Origin: a candidate division CSSED10-310 bacterium
GTDB lineage: Bacteria > CSSED10-310 > JAFGJC01
Assembly: GCA_016929305.1 (NCBI GenBank)
Contig: JAFGJC010000149.1
Coordinates: 1-18,630 of the forward strand
Direction: 5' to 3'
Length of the DNA: 18,630 nt
In this document: positions 1 through 6,196 of the stretch, piece by piece
How positions within the stretch are numbered: position 1 is the stretch's first letter
Layout of the letters: every line of letters starts with the position of its first letter
The notes under the pieces: model-generated
What the model saw: the letters and a program-made list of their open reading frames with translations, nothing else
Databases searched by the model: none
What the model was told of the DNA's origin: nothing
Made by a program: the position numbers and the translations under genes

Positions 1-632
1 AGAATAATCCCCAGCGAATAGATATCCGACCGGTGATCGAGGTTCCGGCATAATCCTTGTTCGGGAGACATATAGTTGACGGTACCGACAAATGTCCCGG
101 TCTGCGTCAGACTTTCCTGAATGACATCCAGTTCCTTGATCAACCCAAAATCCATCAATTTCACGACACCTTCGCGGGTCAGCATGATATTCGCCGGTTT
201 CAGATCCCGATGTATGATTTTTTGGGAATGGATATATTTTAGAGGTTCACAAATCTGGAGAAACAGTTTCGAAAGCGAGGTAAAATCGTCCTGGGTTTTC
301 GGTACAAACCGTGTTTTATCGCTGCCGTTGCCATCAGATCGAAGGATAAACTGTTTCAAATCACCGCCATCGATAAACTCCATCGTGAAATATGCTTTTC
401 CCTCGTATTCTCCATAATCGTAAACCTTGGCGATATTGAGGTGATCCAGATGAGACATGGAGCGGAATTCACGGCGAAAACGAAGGACATTCCGGCTGTC
501 CAGCAGAATTTTCAACGCAACAAGCCGCTCGGAAACAGTATCCCGTGCTCGAAAAACTTCGCAGTTGCCGCCTTTTCCAAGCTTATCGATAACCTGCAGC
601 GAATTGAATGTCGTTCCCGATTCGATAGCCAT
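1..632 (-). CDS. Ser/Thr protein kinase, 3' end outside window
   Basis: Bacterial Hanks-type Ser/Thr kinase; the 210 N-terminal residues are visible and the frame is still open at the window edge. The kinase core is intact: glycine-rich loop at about residues 19-26, ATP-anchoring Lys41 in VALK, catalytic loop HRDLKPAN at 141-148, DFG at 161-163, an activation segment with several Thr/Ser, and SPEQ at 189-192. A Ser/Asn/Lys-rich insert at about 99-115 precedes helix E. The ATG at 630-632 is preceded by AGGAAAG and lies 7 nt after the methyltransferase stop codon, so this is the last visible gene of the cysK-cysE operon. The C-terminal domains (PASTA, membrane segment, TPR or AAA) cannot be seen. 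Substrates are unknown. A role in adjusting cysteine or sulfur metabolism is suggested only by the operon. Confidence 0.93.
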   Translation of the reverse strand, partial: MAIESGTTFNSLQVIDKLGKGGNCEVFRARDTVSERLVALKILLDSRNVLRFRREFRSMSHLDHLNIAKVYDYGEYEGKAYFTMEFIDGGDLKQFILRSDGNGSDKTRFVPKTQDDFTSLSKLFLQICEPLKYIHSQKIIHRDLKPANIMLTREGVVKLMDFGLIKELDVIQESLTQTGTFVGTVNYMSPEQGLCRNLDHRSDIYSLGII

Positions 633-639
633 TCAGATC

Positions 640-1716
640 TTAACCATCTTTCCTAGCGCGATTATAATGGAGATGCTTCGATGTGGAAACCTGAATTTCT
701 TCATGTGTATCCACGAGCCATATCTGGACACCGGATCTGGTTCCGAAATCGTGGATTATGCCAAATCCGGCTGCTTGCAGCCAGGAGGATATATCAGAAC
801 ATCGCCAGGATCTGCCTCTTTCCGTTGCCGTCAACATATTCAACGAAAAAATTGCGCCTTCTTGTGGCGACGTTCCGTCATTATTCAGAATGAAGTCGAT
901 AATGACCAGTTTGCCGGCGGGTTTCAAAACACGACGTATCTGCTTCAGAAGAGCTGAATTTTTTTCAGGACCTTCGATATGAAGAATATTGGAGAGTATC
1001 ACTCGATCGAAAACATTTGTATTGAATGGCAGTTCCCCATCGAAAATATCACAGGCTGCCATCTGTATTTTATCCATCGCGTTTTCTTCTCGAATGATAC
1101 GTTTTGCCTGAATGAGTGTATTTTTGCGGTCGATGAGGACACCACGGACTTCCGGATGTGACTTTATGATTTCAATCAAATATATTCCAGAGCCGCCGGC
1201 AATATCCAGTATGCGGCGGCATCCCTTCCAGTCCAGCATCGGCACAATTTCAGAAGCTCTTTTTCGGCTGTGAGCATGCATTCCGCGAATAAAAGGTAAT
1301 GTATCGGAAGGTTCCCACAGAAGTTTTGAGGTTTCATTACGTTTTGGCAGTCCATCCCTGATCGATTCCGGCAGAAAGGTCCATCTGCGAAAGGTCTTTT
1401 CCGAATGCGCAGCGGCATCCAGAAAACGCGATTCGGAATTGGAGAGAAGATGGCGGGATGCCAGAGGTGTATTGGTGTATGTATCGTTGAGTTTTTGAAC
1501 AAGGTTCAGACTGCAGAGTGCGTTCAACAGCAATTCACAGCCTCTGTGGCTTAGTCCGGCTTTCTCTGCAATAGTTTCTGAGGGAACAGGTGTTTCCAGA
1601 TAATCGAAAATTCTGAAAATGGATGCGGTCTGGATTATCCGTGCGGATTTATATCCACTGATGACCCGATGCAGGTCAGTCAGCGAATTAATCGATTCGA
1701 TATTATTTTCTGTCAA
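640..1716 (-). CDS. SAM-dependent O-methyltransferase-like protein (winged-helix dimerisation + Rossmann domain)
   Basis: Resembles the acetylserotonin/hydroxyneurosporene O-methyltransferase type. Residues about 12-90 form a winged-helix dimerisation region containing IAEKAGLSHRGCELLLNAL. A class I methyltransferase fold follows, with motif I ILDIAGGSGIYL at about 169-180, an acidic residue in GVLID near 196, a DIFDGELPF-type motif and LKPAGKLVIID. An upstream ATG at 1741-1743 would give 367 residues. I prefer the TTG at 1714-1716 (358 residues) because AGGAGGT lies 4 nt upstream; that start overlaps the mnmA stop by 14 nt. The fold is clear but the substrate is not. Enzymes of this type usually methylate oxygen on small aromatic or quinone-like molecules. 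The sulfur operon context may instead mean an unusual substrate. Confidence 0.88.
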   Translation of the reverse strand: MTENNIESINSLTDLHRVISGYKSARIIQTASIFRIFDYLETPVPSETIAEKAGLSHRGCELLLNALCSLNLVQKLNDTYTNTPLASRHLLSNSESRFLDAAAHSEKTFRRWTFLPESIRDGLPKRNETSKLLWEPSDTLPFIRGMHAHSRKRASEIVPMLDWKGCRRILDIAGGSGIYLIEIIKSHPEVRGVLIDRKNTLIQAKRIIREENAMDKIQMAACDIFDGELPFNTNVFDRVILSNILHIEGPEKNSALLKQIRRVLKPAGKLVIIDFILNNDGTSPQEGAIFSLNMLTATERGRSWRCSDISSWLQAAGFGIIHDFGTRSGVQIWLVDTHEEIQVSTSKHLHYNRARKDG

Positions 1717-2800
1717 TCCAACCTCCTCCCAAAACCTGATCATCCCGGTAAAAAACTGCTGCCTGACCTGGCGTGACAGCTCTCTGCGGTTCTCGGAATC
1801 TGACGTTAACTTTTGTTTTGCCGGTCACAGTTAGCTTTACCGGTGCGGCTTTATGAAGGTATCGGATCTGGGCAGTTGCATCGAATTCCCGTGCCGGCGG
1901 TTTCCCTCGGATCCAATGACATTCAGGAACCAAGAATGTTTCGGTCAATAAATCGTTTTTATTACCGCTGACAACAATCCGGTTCTTCTGAGCGTCGATT
2001 TCGATGACATAGACCGGGTATCCCAGAGCAACCCGCAATCCCTTCCGTTGCCCGATAGTAAACTGGTGAATTCCGTGGTGTTTGCCGATCGTTTTTCCGG
2101 AGGTGTTCACAATTTCACCGGTTTCACATTTTTCATGGAAATATTGACGGAGCGTTTCCGGAAAAGTTTCTCCGGAAAGCGCAATACATGTGTCCTGACT
2201 TTCACGTTTATGCGAAACATCCAGATTTAAATCGACCGAGCTCTTTTTCACCTGCGATTTCGTCATGGTTCCCAGCGGTAATATGGTCCGGGCAAGTTGT
2301 TCCTGAGTCAGCATGGCAAGAAAATAGGATTGGTCTTTTTGTTTGTCCAGACCCCGCAGAAGGCAATACTCAATGTCATCACCCTTATCCTGTAACCGTT
2401 CGATCCGGGCATAATGACCTGTGGCCAGTTTATCAGCTCCCAATTCGTTGGCTCGATCAAACAAATATCCGAATTTAATGATATGATTGCATAAAACGCA
2501 GGGATTTGGTGTCCGACCGGATTTGTAGGTTTTCCAGGCTTCTTTCAATATGTGTGTTTCGAACTCGCTCTGACAATCGACAACATGATGATCGACCCCC
2601 AGCCGTTTCGCTATTCGTTCAGCATCTTCGATATCCGTCAGGGCTGTGCAGGATGATCCCGAGACATAATGGCCGGCGGATTTCAAAAGAAGTGTCATGC
2701 CGATGACGTCATAACCGTCATTTTTCAGCGTAGCAAGCGCTACACTGGAATCAACACCACCGCTCATGGCTACCGCAACAACAGGTTTCCTCAAAATCAT
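1703..2800 (-). CDS. mnmA: tRNA-specific 2-thiouridylase MnmA
   Basis: Uses ATP to activate U34 of Lys, Glu and Gln tRNAs by adenylation and replaces O2 with sulfur, giving s2U34 in the cytoplasm. The PP-loop SGGVDSS is at residues 13-19. The first catalytic cysteine lies in NPCVLCN (Cys101 and Cys104) and the second in SQDTC (Cys205). The family hallmarks KDQSYFLAML and IGQRKGL are present. The length of 365 residues is normal and the C-terminal beta-barrel region is complete. The start codon overlaps the end of the upstream larE-type gene as ATGA, so the two are translationally coupled. The CxxC plus distal Cys arrangement matches the three-cysteine pattern known from iron-sulfur-dependent tRNA thiolases, whereas E. 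coli has Asp at the first position. No cysteine desulfurase gene is visible, so the sulfur donor must be encoded elsewhere. Confidence 0.96.
   Translation of the reverse strand: MILRKPVVAVAMSGGVDSSVALATLKNDGYDVIGMTLLLKSAGHYVSGSSCTALTDIEDAERIAKRLGVDHHVVDCQSEFETHILKEAWKTYKSGRTPNPCVLCNHIIKFGYLFDRANELGADKLATGHYARIERLQDKGDDIEYCLLRGLDKQKDQSYFLAMLTQEQLARTILPLGTMTKSQVKKSSVDLNLDVSHKRESQDTCIALSGETFPETLRQYFHEKCETGEIVNTSGKTIGKHHGIHQFTIGQRKGLRVALGYPVYVIEIDAQKNRIVVSGNKNDLLTETFLVPECHWIRGKPPAREFDATAQIRYLHKAAPVKLTVTGKTKVNVRFREPQRAVTPGQAAVFYRDDQVLGGGWIDRK
1721..1727 (-). promoter_or_regulatory. Ribosome-binding site deciding the methyltransferase start
   Basis: On the minus strand the site reads AGGAGGT, 4 nt before the TTG at 1714-1716. 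It lies inside the last codons of mnmA, which suggests translational coupling. The ATG further upstream (1741-1743) has no comparable site. Confidence 0.6.
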
Positions 2801-3630
2801 TTTTCCTCGTCTGGATTCGTTATGGTCACATTCAGGCTGCCTGTGCGGTAACCTTCAAGATCCAGAGTGATATACAGATATCCAAGATTTTTCAATGAGT
2901 TGATGATTTGAGATAGAGTGGACTTACTCATGATGTCGGCAAACTGATCCGGATTTATCTCAATGCTTGCTATCGACCCATGATCTCTGACACGCACAGT
3001 ATCGAAACCAAGACGATGCAGAAATGTTTCCGCGGCATCTATCCGGCGTGTTTTTGCCGGAGTTATCTTCTGCCCATAGGGGATACGCGAATAAAGGCAA
3101 GCCGCCGCAGGTTTGTTCCAGTTCGGTAATCCCATCTGTTTGGCCAATGCTCGCACATCGGATTTAGTCATACCCGCTTCCATCAGCGGGGATCTGATTC
3201 CCAGTTCTTTGACAGCCTGGAATCCTGGACGATAATCCCGTTCATCATCAGCATTGCTGCCGTCAAGAACATGAGGAAATCCCATCGCCTTTGCTTCAGC
3301 AATGAACAGCTGGTACATGTGTTTTTTACATATATAGCAGCGATCGGGCGCGTTCTGTGTAAAGTTATCCTGGTGAAGTTCTTGTGTTTGCACGGTTTTA
3401 AGCGTTGCACCGAGTTGAGATGCCAGCTGGCAGGCGGATAGGTAATCATCTTTTGGAAGCGCTGGTGATTGCGCGATAATGGCTGCAGCACGCGACCGAT
3501 GAACCGCCAGGCATTCTGCCAGAAGCGTACTGCTGTCCACGCCTCCCGAAAAAGCGACCAGGCACCCGTCAAGCGGCTGAAGGATTCCCTTGAGATTTCT
3601 GTGTTTTTCCTGAAGCCCGGCAGAGATCAT
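2797..3630 (-). CDS. larE: LarE-type ATP-dependent sulfur transferase
   Basis: PP-loop enzyme of the LarE family, which in lactate racemase maturation adenylates a pyridinium dicarboxylate mononucleotide and inserts sulfur to make the nickel-pincer cofactor. The 277-residue length fits the family. SGGVDSS is at residues 28-34, DRCYICKKH carries Cys98 and Cys101, DGSNADDERDYRPG is near 123-135, and the signature ending CLYSRIPYG carries Cys178. Cys178 corresponds to the sacrificial cysteine of the lactobacillus enzyme. Together the three cysteines resemble the variant that binds a [4Fe-4S] cluster. The ATG overlaps the cysE stop (ATGA) and the stop overlaps the mnmA start. No larB, larC or larA is present, so a substrate outside lactate racemase is quite possible. 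Family assignment is confident; the exact function is not. Confidence 0.9.
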   Translation of the reverse strand: MISAGLQEKHRNLKGILQPLDGCLVAFSGGVDSSTLLAECLAVHRSRAAAIIAQSPALPKDDYLSACQLASQLGATLKTVQTQELHQDNFTQNAPDRCYICKKHMYQLFIAEAKAMGFPHVLDGSNADDERDYRPGFQAVKELGIRSPLMEAGMTKSDVRALAKQMGLPNWNKPAAACLYSRIPYGQKITPAKTRRIDAAETFLHRLGFDTVRVRDHGSIASIEINPDQFADIMSKSTLSQIINSLKNLGYLYITLDLEGYRTGSLNVTITNPDEEK

Positions 3631-4583
3631 CCGACCGAATCCGAAGAGCGATTGTTGAATCCGTCGAGTTTTGCTTGCCTCTGCGTGATACGGCTGCCCT
3701 GAGGTACATCGACGGTCAACCAGACATTTCCACCGATTACCGAATTTTTTCCAATCATAACGCGTCCCAATATTGTCGCTCCAGAATAGATAATGACGTT
3801 ATCTTCAACGACCGGATGACGGTCGATACCTTTAATCGGGTTGCCGTGCTCATCCAGCGGAAAACTTTTAGCTCCCAGCGTAACTCCCTGATAAATACGA
3901 ACCCCGTTGCCAATAATTGTTGTTTCACCAATGACAACGCCAGTTCCGTGATCGATAAAAAACCGCTCGCCAATACGTGCACCGGGATGGATATCGATGC
4001 CGGTCAGGTTATGGGCATGTTCCGTAATCATTCGGGGAATCAGTGGTACATCCAATAGATACAATTCATGAGCGATTCGGTAGCTGGTGATCGCATAGAC
4101 ACCCGGATAACAGAAAATTGTTTCATCGACACTGGTGGCTGCCGGATCCCCTTCATAGGCTGCCTGAATGTCCAGCGCCAGCAGATGCTGAATATGTGAC
4201 AGCCGTCTCAGGAATGTGTCCGTGGTCCTTCGGGCTTTTTCATGGCATGCCGCTTCATCGCAGGCTTTGGGATCCTGTTCACAGGCGAAACAGAATCCGC
4301 ATTTTATCTCCTCGCTTAAATTGCGGCGGATCCGATCCAGGGTTGATCCAATATAAAACGGCATACTTTCGTTGGTAAGATTTTTTGGACCATAATAACC
4401 AGGGAAAAAGAGCGTCCGGATTTTTTCGGTCACATCAATGATCATTTCCCGCGATGGCGCTCTGAACCGGGTAATCATGCGTCGCATTCTGTCGACGGTC
4501 GGATTGGTTGTATCCGTCAAATCACGGACAATTTCCATCAGCAGATTTGTTGTGCTGGGATCATTGGCAGAATGGATGGTCAT
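3627..4583 (-). CDS. cysE: Serine O-acetyltransferase CysE (long form)
   Basis: Transfers acetyl from acetyl-CoA to L-serine, giving O-acetylserine for CysK. A helical N-terminal domain is followed from about residue 195 by a left-handed beta-helix of hexapeptide repeats: GIDIHPGARIGE, the catalytic segment FFIDHGTGVVIGET (Asp211, His212), then VRIYQGVTLGAKSFP and ATILGRVMIG. I chose the ATG at 4581-4583 (318 residues) because AAGGAG lies 9 nt upstream. A longer reading to 4667 would overlap cysK by 62 nt and has no such support. Two features are odd. Residues 95-114 pack five cysteines and a His (Cys95, 98, 101, 108, 113, His114). The C-terminus ends in Ser-Asp-Ser-Val-Gly, not the isoleucine that docks classical CysE into CysK. 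Confidence 0.94.
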   Translation of the reverse strand: MTIHSANDPSTTNLLMEIVRDLTDTTNPTVDRMRRMITRFRAPSREMIIDVTEKIRTLFFPGYYGPKNLTNESMPFYIGSTLDRIRRNLSEEIKCGFCFACEQDPKACDEAACHEKARRTTDTFLRRLSHIQHLLALDIQAAYEGDPAATSVDETIFCYPGVYAITSYRIAHELYLLDVPLIPRMITEHAHNLTGIDIHPGARIGERFFIDHGTGVVIGETTIIGNGVRIYQGVTLGAKSFPLDEHGNPIKGIDRHPVVEDNVIIYSGATILGRVMIGKNSVIGGNVWLTVDVPQGSRITQRQAKLDGFNNRSSDSVG

Positions 4584-4592
4584 GAGATTTAT

Positions 4593-4598
4593 CTCCTT
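4593..4598 (-). promoter_or_regulatory. Ribosome-binding site deciding the cysE start
   Basis: On the minus strand AAGGAG stands 9 nt before the ATG at 4581-4583. It supports the 318-residue CysE rather than a longer reading that begins inside cysK. Confidence 0.6.
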
Positions 4599-4605
4599 AT
4601 CTGCG

Positions 4606-5529
4606 TTAATCGAATAGCCATGTGCTGAGATAACGTTCTCCGGTATCAGGGAAAATAACAACCGCACGTTTACCGGAACACGCGGGTGACTTCAGCGCAG
4701 CCATTGCGGCCCAAAGTGCCGCGCCCGAAGATATCCCAGCGAGGATTCCCTCCTTTTTTGCCAGTAGCTGGCATGCCTCCTTGGCATCTTCATGGTGAAC
4801 GGTGACAATATTATCCCAGCAGTTTTTTTGCAGAATTTCTGGAATGAAACCGGCACCTATTCCTTGAAGTTTGTGAGCTCCGGGTTTTTTCCCTGAAAGA
4901 ACGGCGGAATCGGCCGGTTCCACGGCAATGATTTTAAGTTCCGGAATACGGGGTTTAAGGTAACGGCTCAATCCCGTGATCGTCCCTCCCGTCCCGACAC
5001 CGCAAACCAGAATATCGAATCTGCCACCGGTATCATTAATGATTTCTCTGGCTGTTGTTGTTTCATGAACAAGTGGATTTGCCGGATTTTCGAACTGATT
5101 CAACAGAATATAATTGGGATTGTTTTTAACCAGTTCAATGGCTTTTGCAACTGCGCCATGCATTCCTTCGGAACCATCGGTCAGGACTAGCCGTGCGCCA
5201 TAAAACTTCAGTAATTTCCGCCGTTCAATACTCATGGTTTCAGGCATTGTGATAATAAGTGAATATCCTTTAACAGCACAGATCATAGCAAGAGCGATGC
5301 CGGTATTGCCGCTGGTGGGTTCGACAATAACCGATTTTCGTGTTAACAATCCCCGTTTTTCAGCGTCTGAAACAAGGCTCAGAGCCGTTCTGTCCTTGAT
5401 GCTTGCTCCGGGATTAAAAAATTCGCACTTTGCCAGTATTTCAGCATTGACAGCCCTGCTGATCTGCGGAAGCGCGACAAGAGGTGTATTGCCGATACAC
5501 TGAGTAATATTCTGGTATACCTTTTCCAT
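4606..5529 (-). CDS. cysK: O-acetylserine (thiol)-lyase / cysteine synthase A
   Basis: PLP-dependent enzyme that joins O-acetylserine and sulfide to make cysteine in the cytoplasm. NPGASIKDR carries the PLP lysine, Lys45. EPTSGNTGIALAM is the substrate and alpha-carboxylate loop. GVGTGGTITGLSRYLK binds the PLP phosphate, and GISSGAALWA and IFPDTGERYLST are the expected C-terminal motifs. The length of 307 residues is typical of CysK. AAGGA precedes the ATG by 6 nt. The gene lies 38 nt after the Rrf2 regulator gene and 22 nt before cysE. In Bacillus, CysK also acts as a partner of the Rrf2 regulator CymR, so the adjacency to an Rrf2 gene may be functional, though this sequence cannot show it. 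Confidence 0.96.
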   Translation of the reverse strand: MEKVYQNITQCIGNTPLVALPQISRAVNAEILAKCEFFNPGASIKDRTALSLVSDAEKRGLLTRKSVIVEPTSGNTGIALAMICAVKGYSLIITMPETMSIERRKLLKFYGARLVLTDGSEGMHGAVAKAIELVKNNPNYILLNQFENPANPLVHETTTAREIINDTGGRFDILVCGVGTGGTITGLSRYLKPRIPELKIIAVEPADSAVLSGKKPGAHKLQGIGAGFIPEILQKNCWDNIVTVHHEDAKEACQLLAKKEGILAGISSGAALWAAMAALKSPACSGKRAVVIFPDTGERYLSTWLFD

Positions 5530-5567
5530 GCGTATTCCTTCTTGCCGATGAGTGACCGGGAAACAGT

Positions 5568-6014
5568 TCAGATATAATACATAAAGGCATTGGCACGTTT
5601 TTTCTTTTCCAGGAGAATTAATTCACCGAGGGATATTTCATTCAGCCGATTTTCCATGATTTGATTTAAATCCAGCCAGACATCACGGATTATGCAAAAT
5701 GAAGATCTTTCGCACATCGTGTCGTCTTCAATACAATCGCATAAGGCCAGAGTTCCATCGAGAGCTTTGACAATTTCCCAAAGTCTGATCTCATCAGGAT
5801 TTTTTAGCAGTTCAAATCCGCCGGAAGCACCTCTGATGCTTCGAATCAGGTTGGCGTTGCGCAGGGAGGATAGAATGGTATGGAGGTATTTTGCGGGTAT
5901 GTTTTGCTGATGAGCGATGGTATTCATCAGTGTCGGACCATCCGGGTAGCTTATTCCCAACTCAACCATTGCCCGGAGTCCGTAACGAACTTTTGAAGTG
6001 ATTTTAATCGCCAT
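5568..6014 (-). CDS. Rrf2-family transcriptional regulator with cysteine cluster
   Basis: Small DNA-binding regulator of the Rrf2 family (IscR, NsrR, CymR relatives). It opens with the typical ITSKVRYGLRAMVELG, followed by a winged helix-turn-helix with IAHQQNIPAKYLHTILSSL and the wing IRGASGGFELL. Numbered from the ATG at 6012-6014 (148 residues), cysteines fall at 92, 94, 101 and 107, where iron-sulfur members of the family carry cluster ligands (IscR Cys92, 98, 104). The C-x6-C-x5-C spacing is close to that pattern, so cluster binding is plausible. GGAG lies 9 nt before the ATG; a GTG five codons upstream overlaps that site and is less likely. As the first gene of the cysK-cysE-larE-mnmA operon it probably controls the whole unit and itself. 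Confidence 0.93.
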   Translation of the reverse strand: MAIKITSKVRYGLRAMVELGISYPDGPTLMNTIAHQQNIPAKYLHTILSSLRNANLIRSIRGASGGFELLKNPDEIRLWEIVKALDGTLALCDCIEDDTMCERSSFCIIRDVWLDLNQIMENRLNEISLGELILLEKKKRANAFMYYI

Positions 6015-6040
6015 TCCTGACAACTCCACAAAGAATGTGA

Positions 6041-6055
6041 AATAATGACATTATT
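6041..6055. promoter_or_regulatory. Perfect 15-bp palindrome, likely Rrf2 operator
   Basis: AATAATGACATTATT is a perfect inverted repeat of 7-bp arms around one base. It lies 26 nt upstream of the Rrf2 start and covers the -10 element of the predicted promoter, the usual position for an autorepressor site. That the neighbouring regulator binds it is inference. Confidence 0.55.
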
Positions 6056-6076
6056 CAAGGTGCTGAAGCTTGTCAA
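6048..6076 (-). promoter_or_regulatory. Sigma70-like promoter of the Rrf2-cysK operon
   Basis: On the minus strand a perfect TTGACA (6071-6076) is followed after 17 nt by TAATGT (6048-6053). AATAAT (6050-6055, spacer 15) is an alternative -10. Either option overlaps the palindrome at 6041-6055. The expected RNA start lies about 25 nt before the ribosome-binding site of the regulator gene. Confidence 0.55.
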
Positions 6077-6120
6077 GTTTGGGAAATTAGGGGGAGATGC
6101 GATCCAAGAGTCATGATAAT

Positions 6121-6130
6121 CCTTTAAAGG
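6121..6130. repeat. 10-bp perfect palindrome upstream of the pseudokinase gene
   Basis: CCTTTAAAGG is a perfect palindrome 67 nt before the TTG start at 6197. It could be an operator or chance in AT-rich leader DNA. I found no convincing -35/-10 pair for the plus-strand gene. Confidence 0.2.
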
Positions 6131-6184
6131 TATCTTTACGCAGGGCGATGAATACTTTAAACTAATGATGGGCTGAAAATAGAT

Positions 6185-6191
6185 AAGGGGG
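6185..6191 (+). promoter_or_regulatory. Ribosome-binding site for the TTG start at 6197
   Basis: AAGGGGG lies 5 nt before the TTG at 6197-6199 and supports this non-ATG start. The protein's kinase-like fold begins about 12 residues later, so nothing is missing at the N-terminus. Confidence 0.6.
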
Positions 6192-6196
6192 TTGCT

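Noticed and set aside
457..957. 166-codon open frame on the plus strand
   Set aside because: It runs antisense across the kinase and methyltransferase genes, which have clear family motifs. Its own translation has no recognisable domain.
2797..3630. Lactate racemase maturation locus
   Set aside because: Only the LarE-type gene is present; larA, larB and larC are absent and the neighbours concern cysteine and tRNA thiolation.
4584..4667. N-terminal extension of CysE by 28 residues
   Set aside because: It would start inside cysK without a ribosome-binding site, while the ATG at 4581-4583 has AAGGAG at good spacing.
5530..5567. Riboswitch or T-box leader before cysK
   Set aside because: Only 38 nt separate the regulator stop from the cysK start, too short for a known riboswitch, and the segment shows just a ribosome-binding site.
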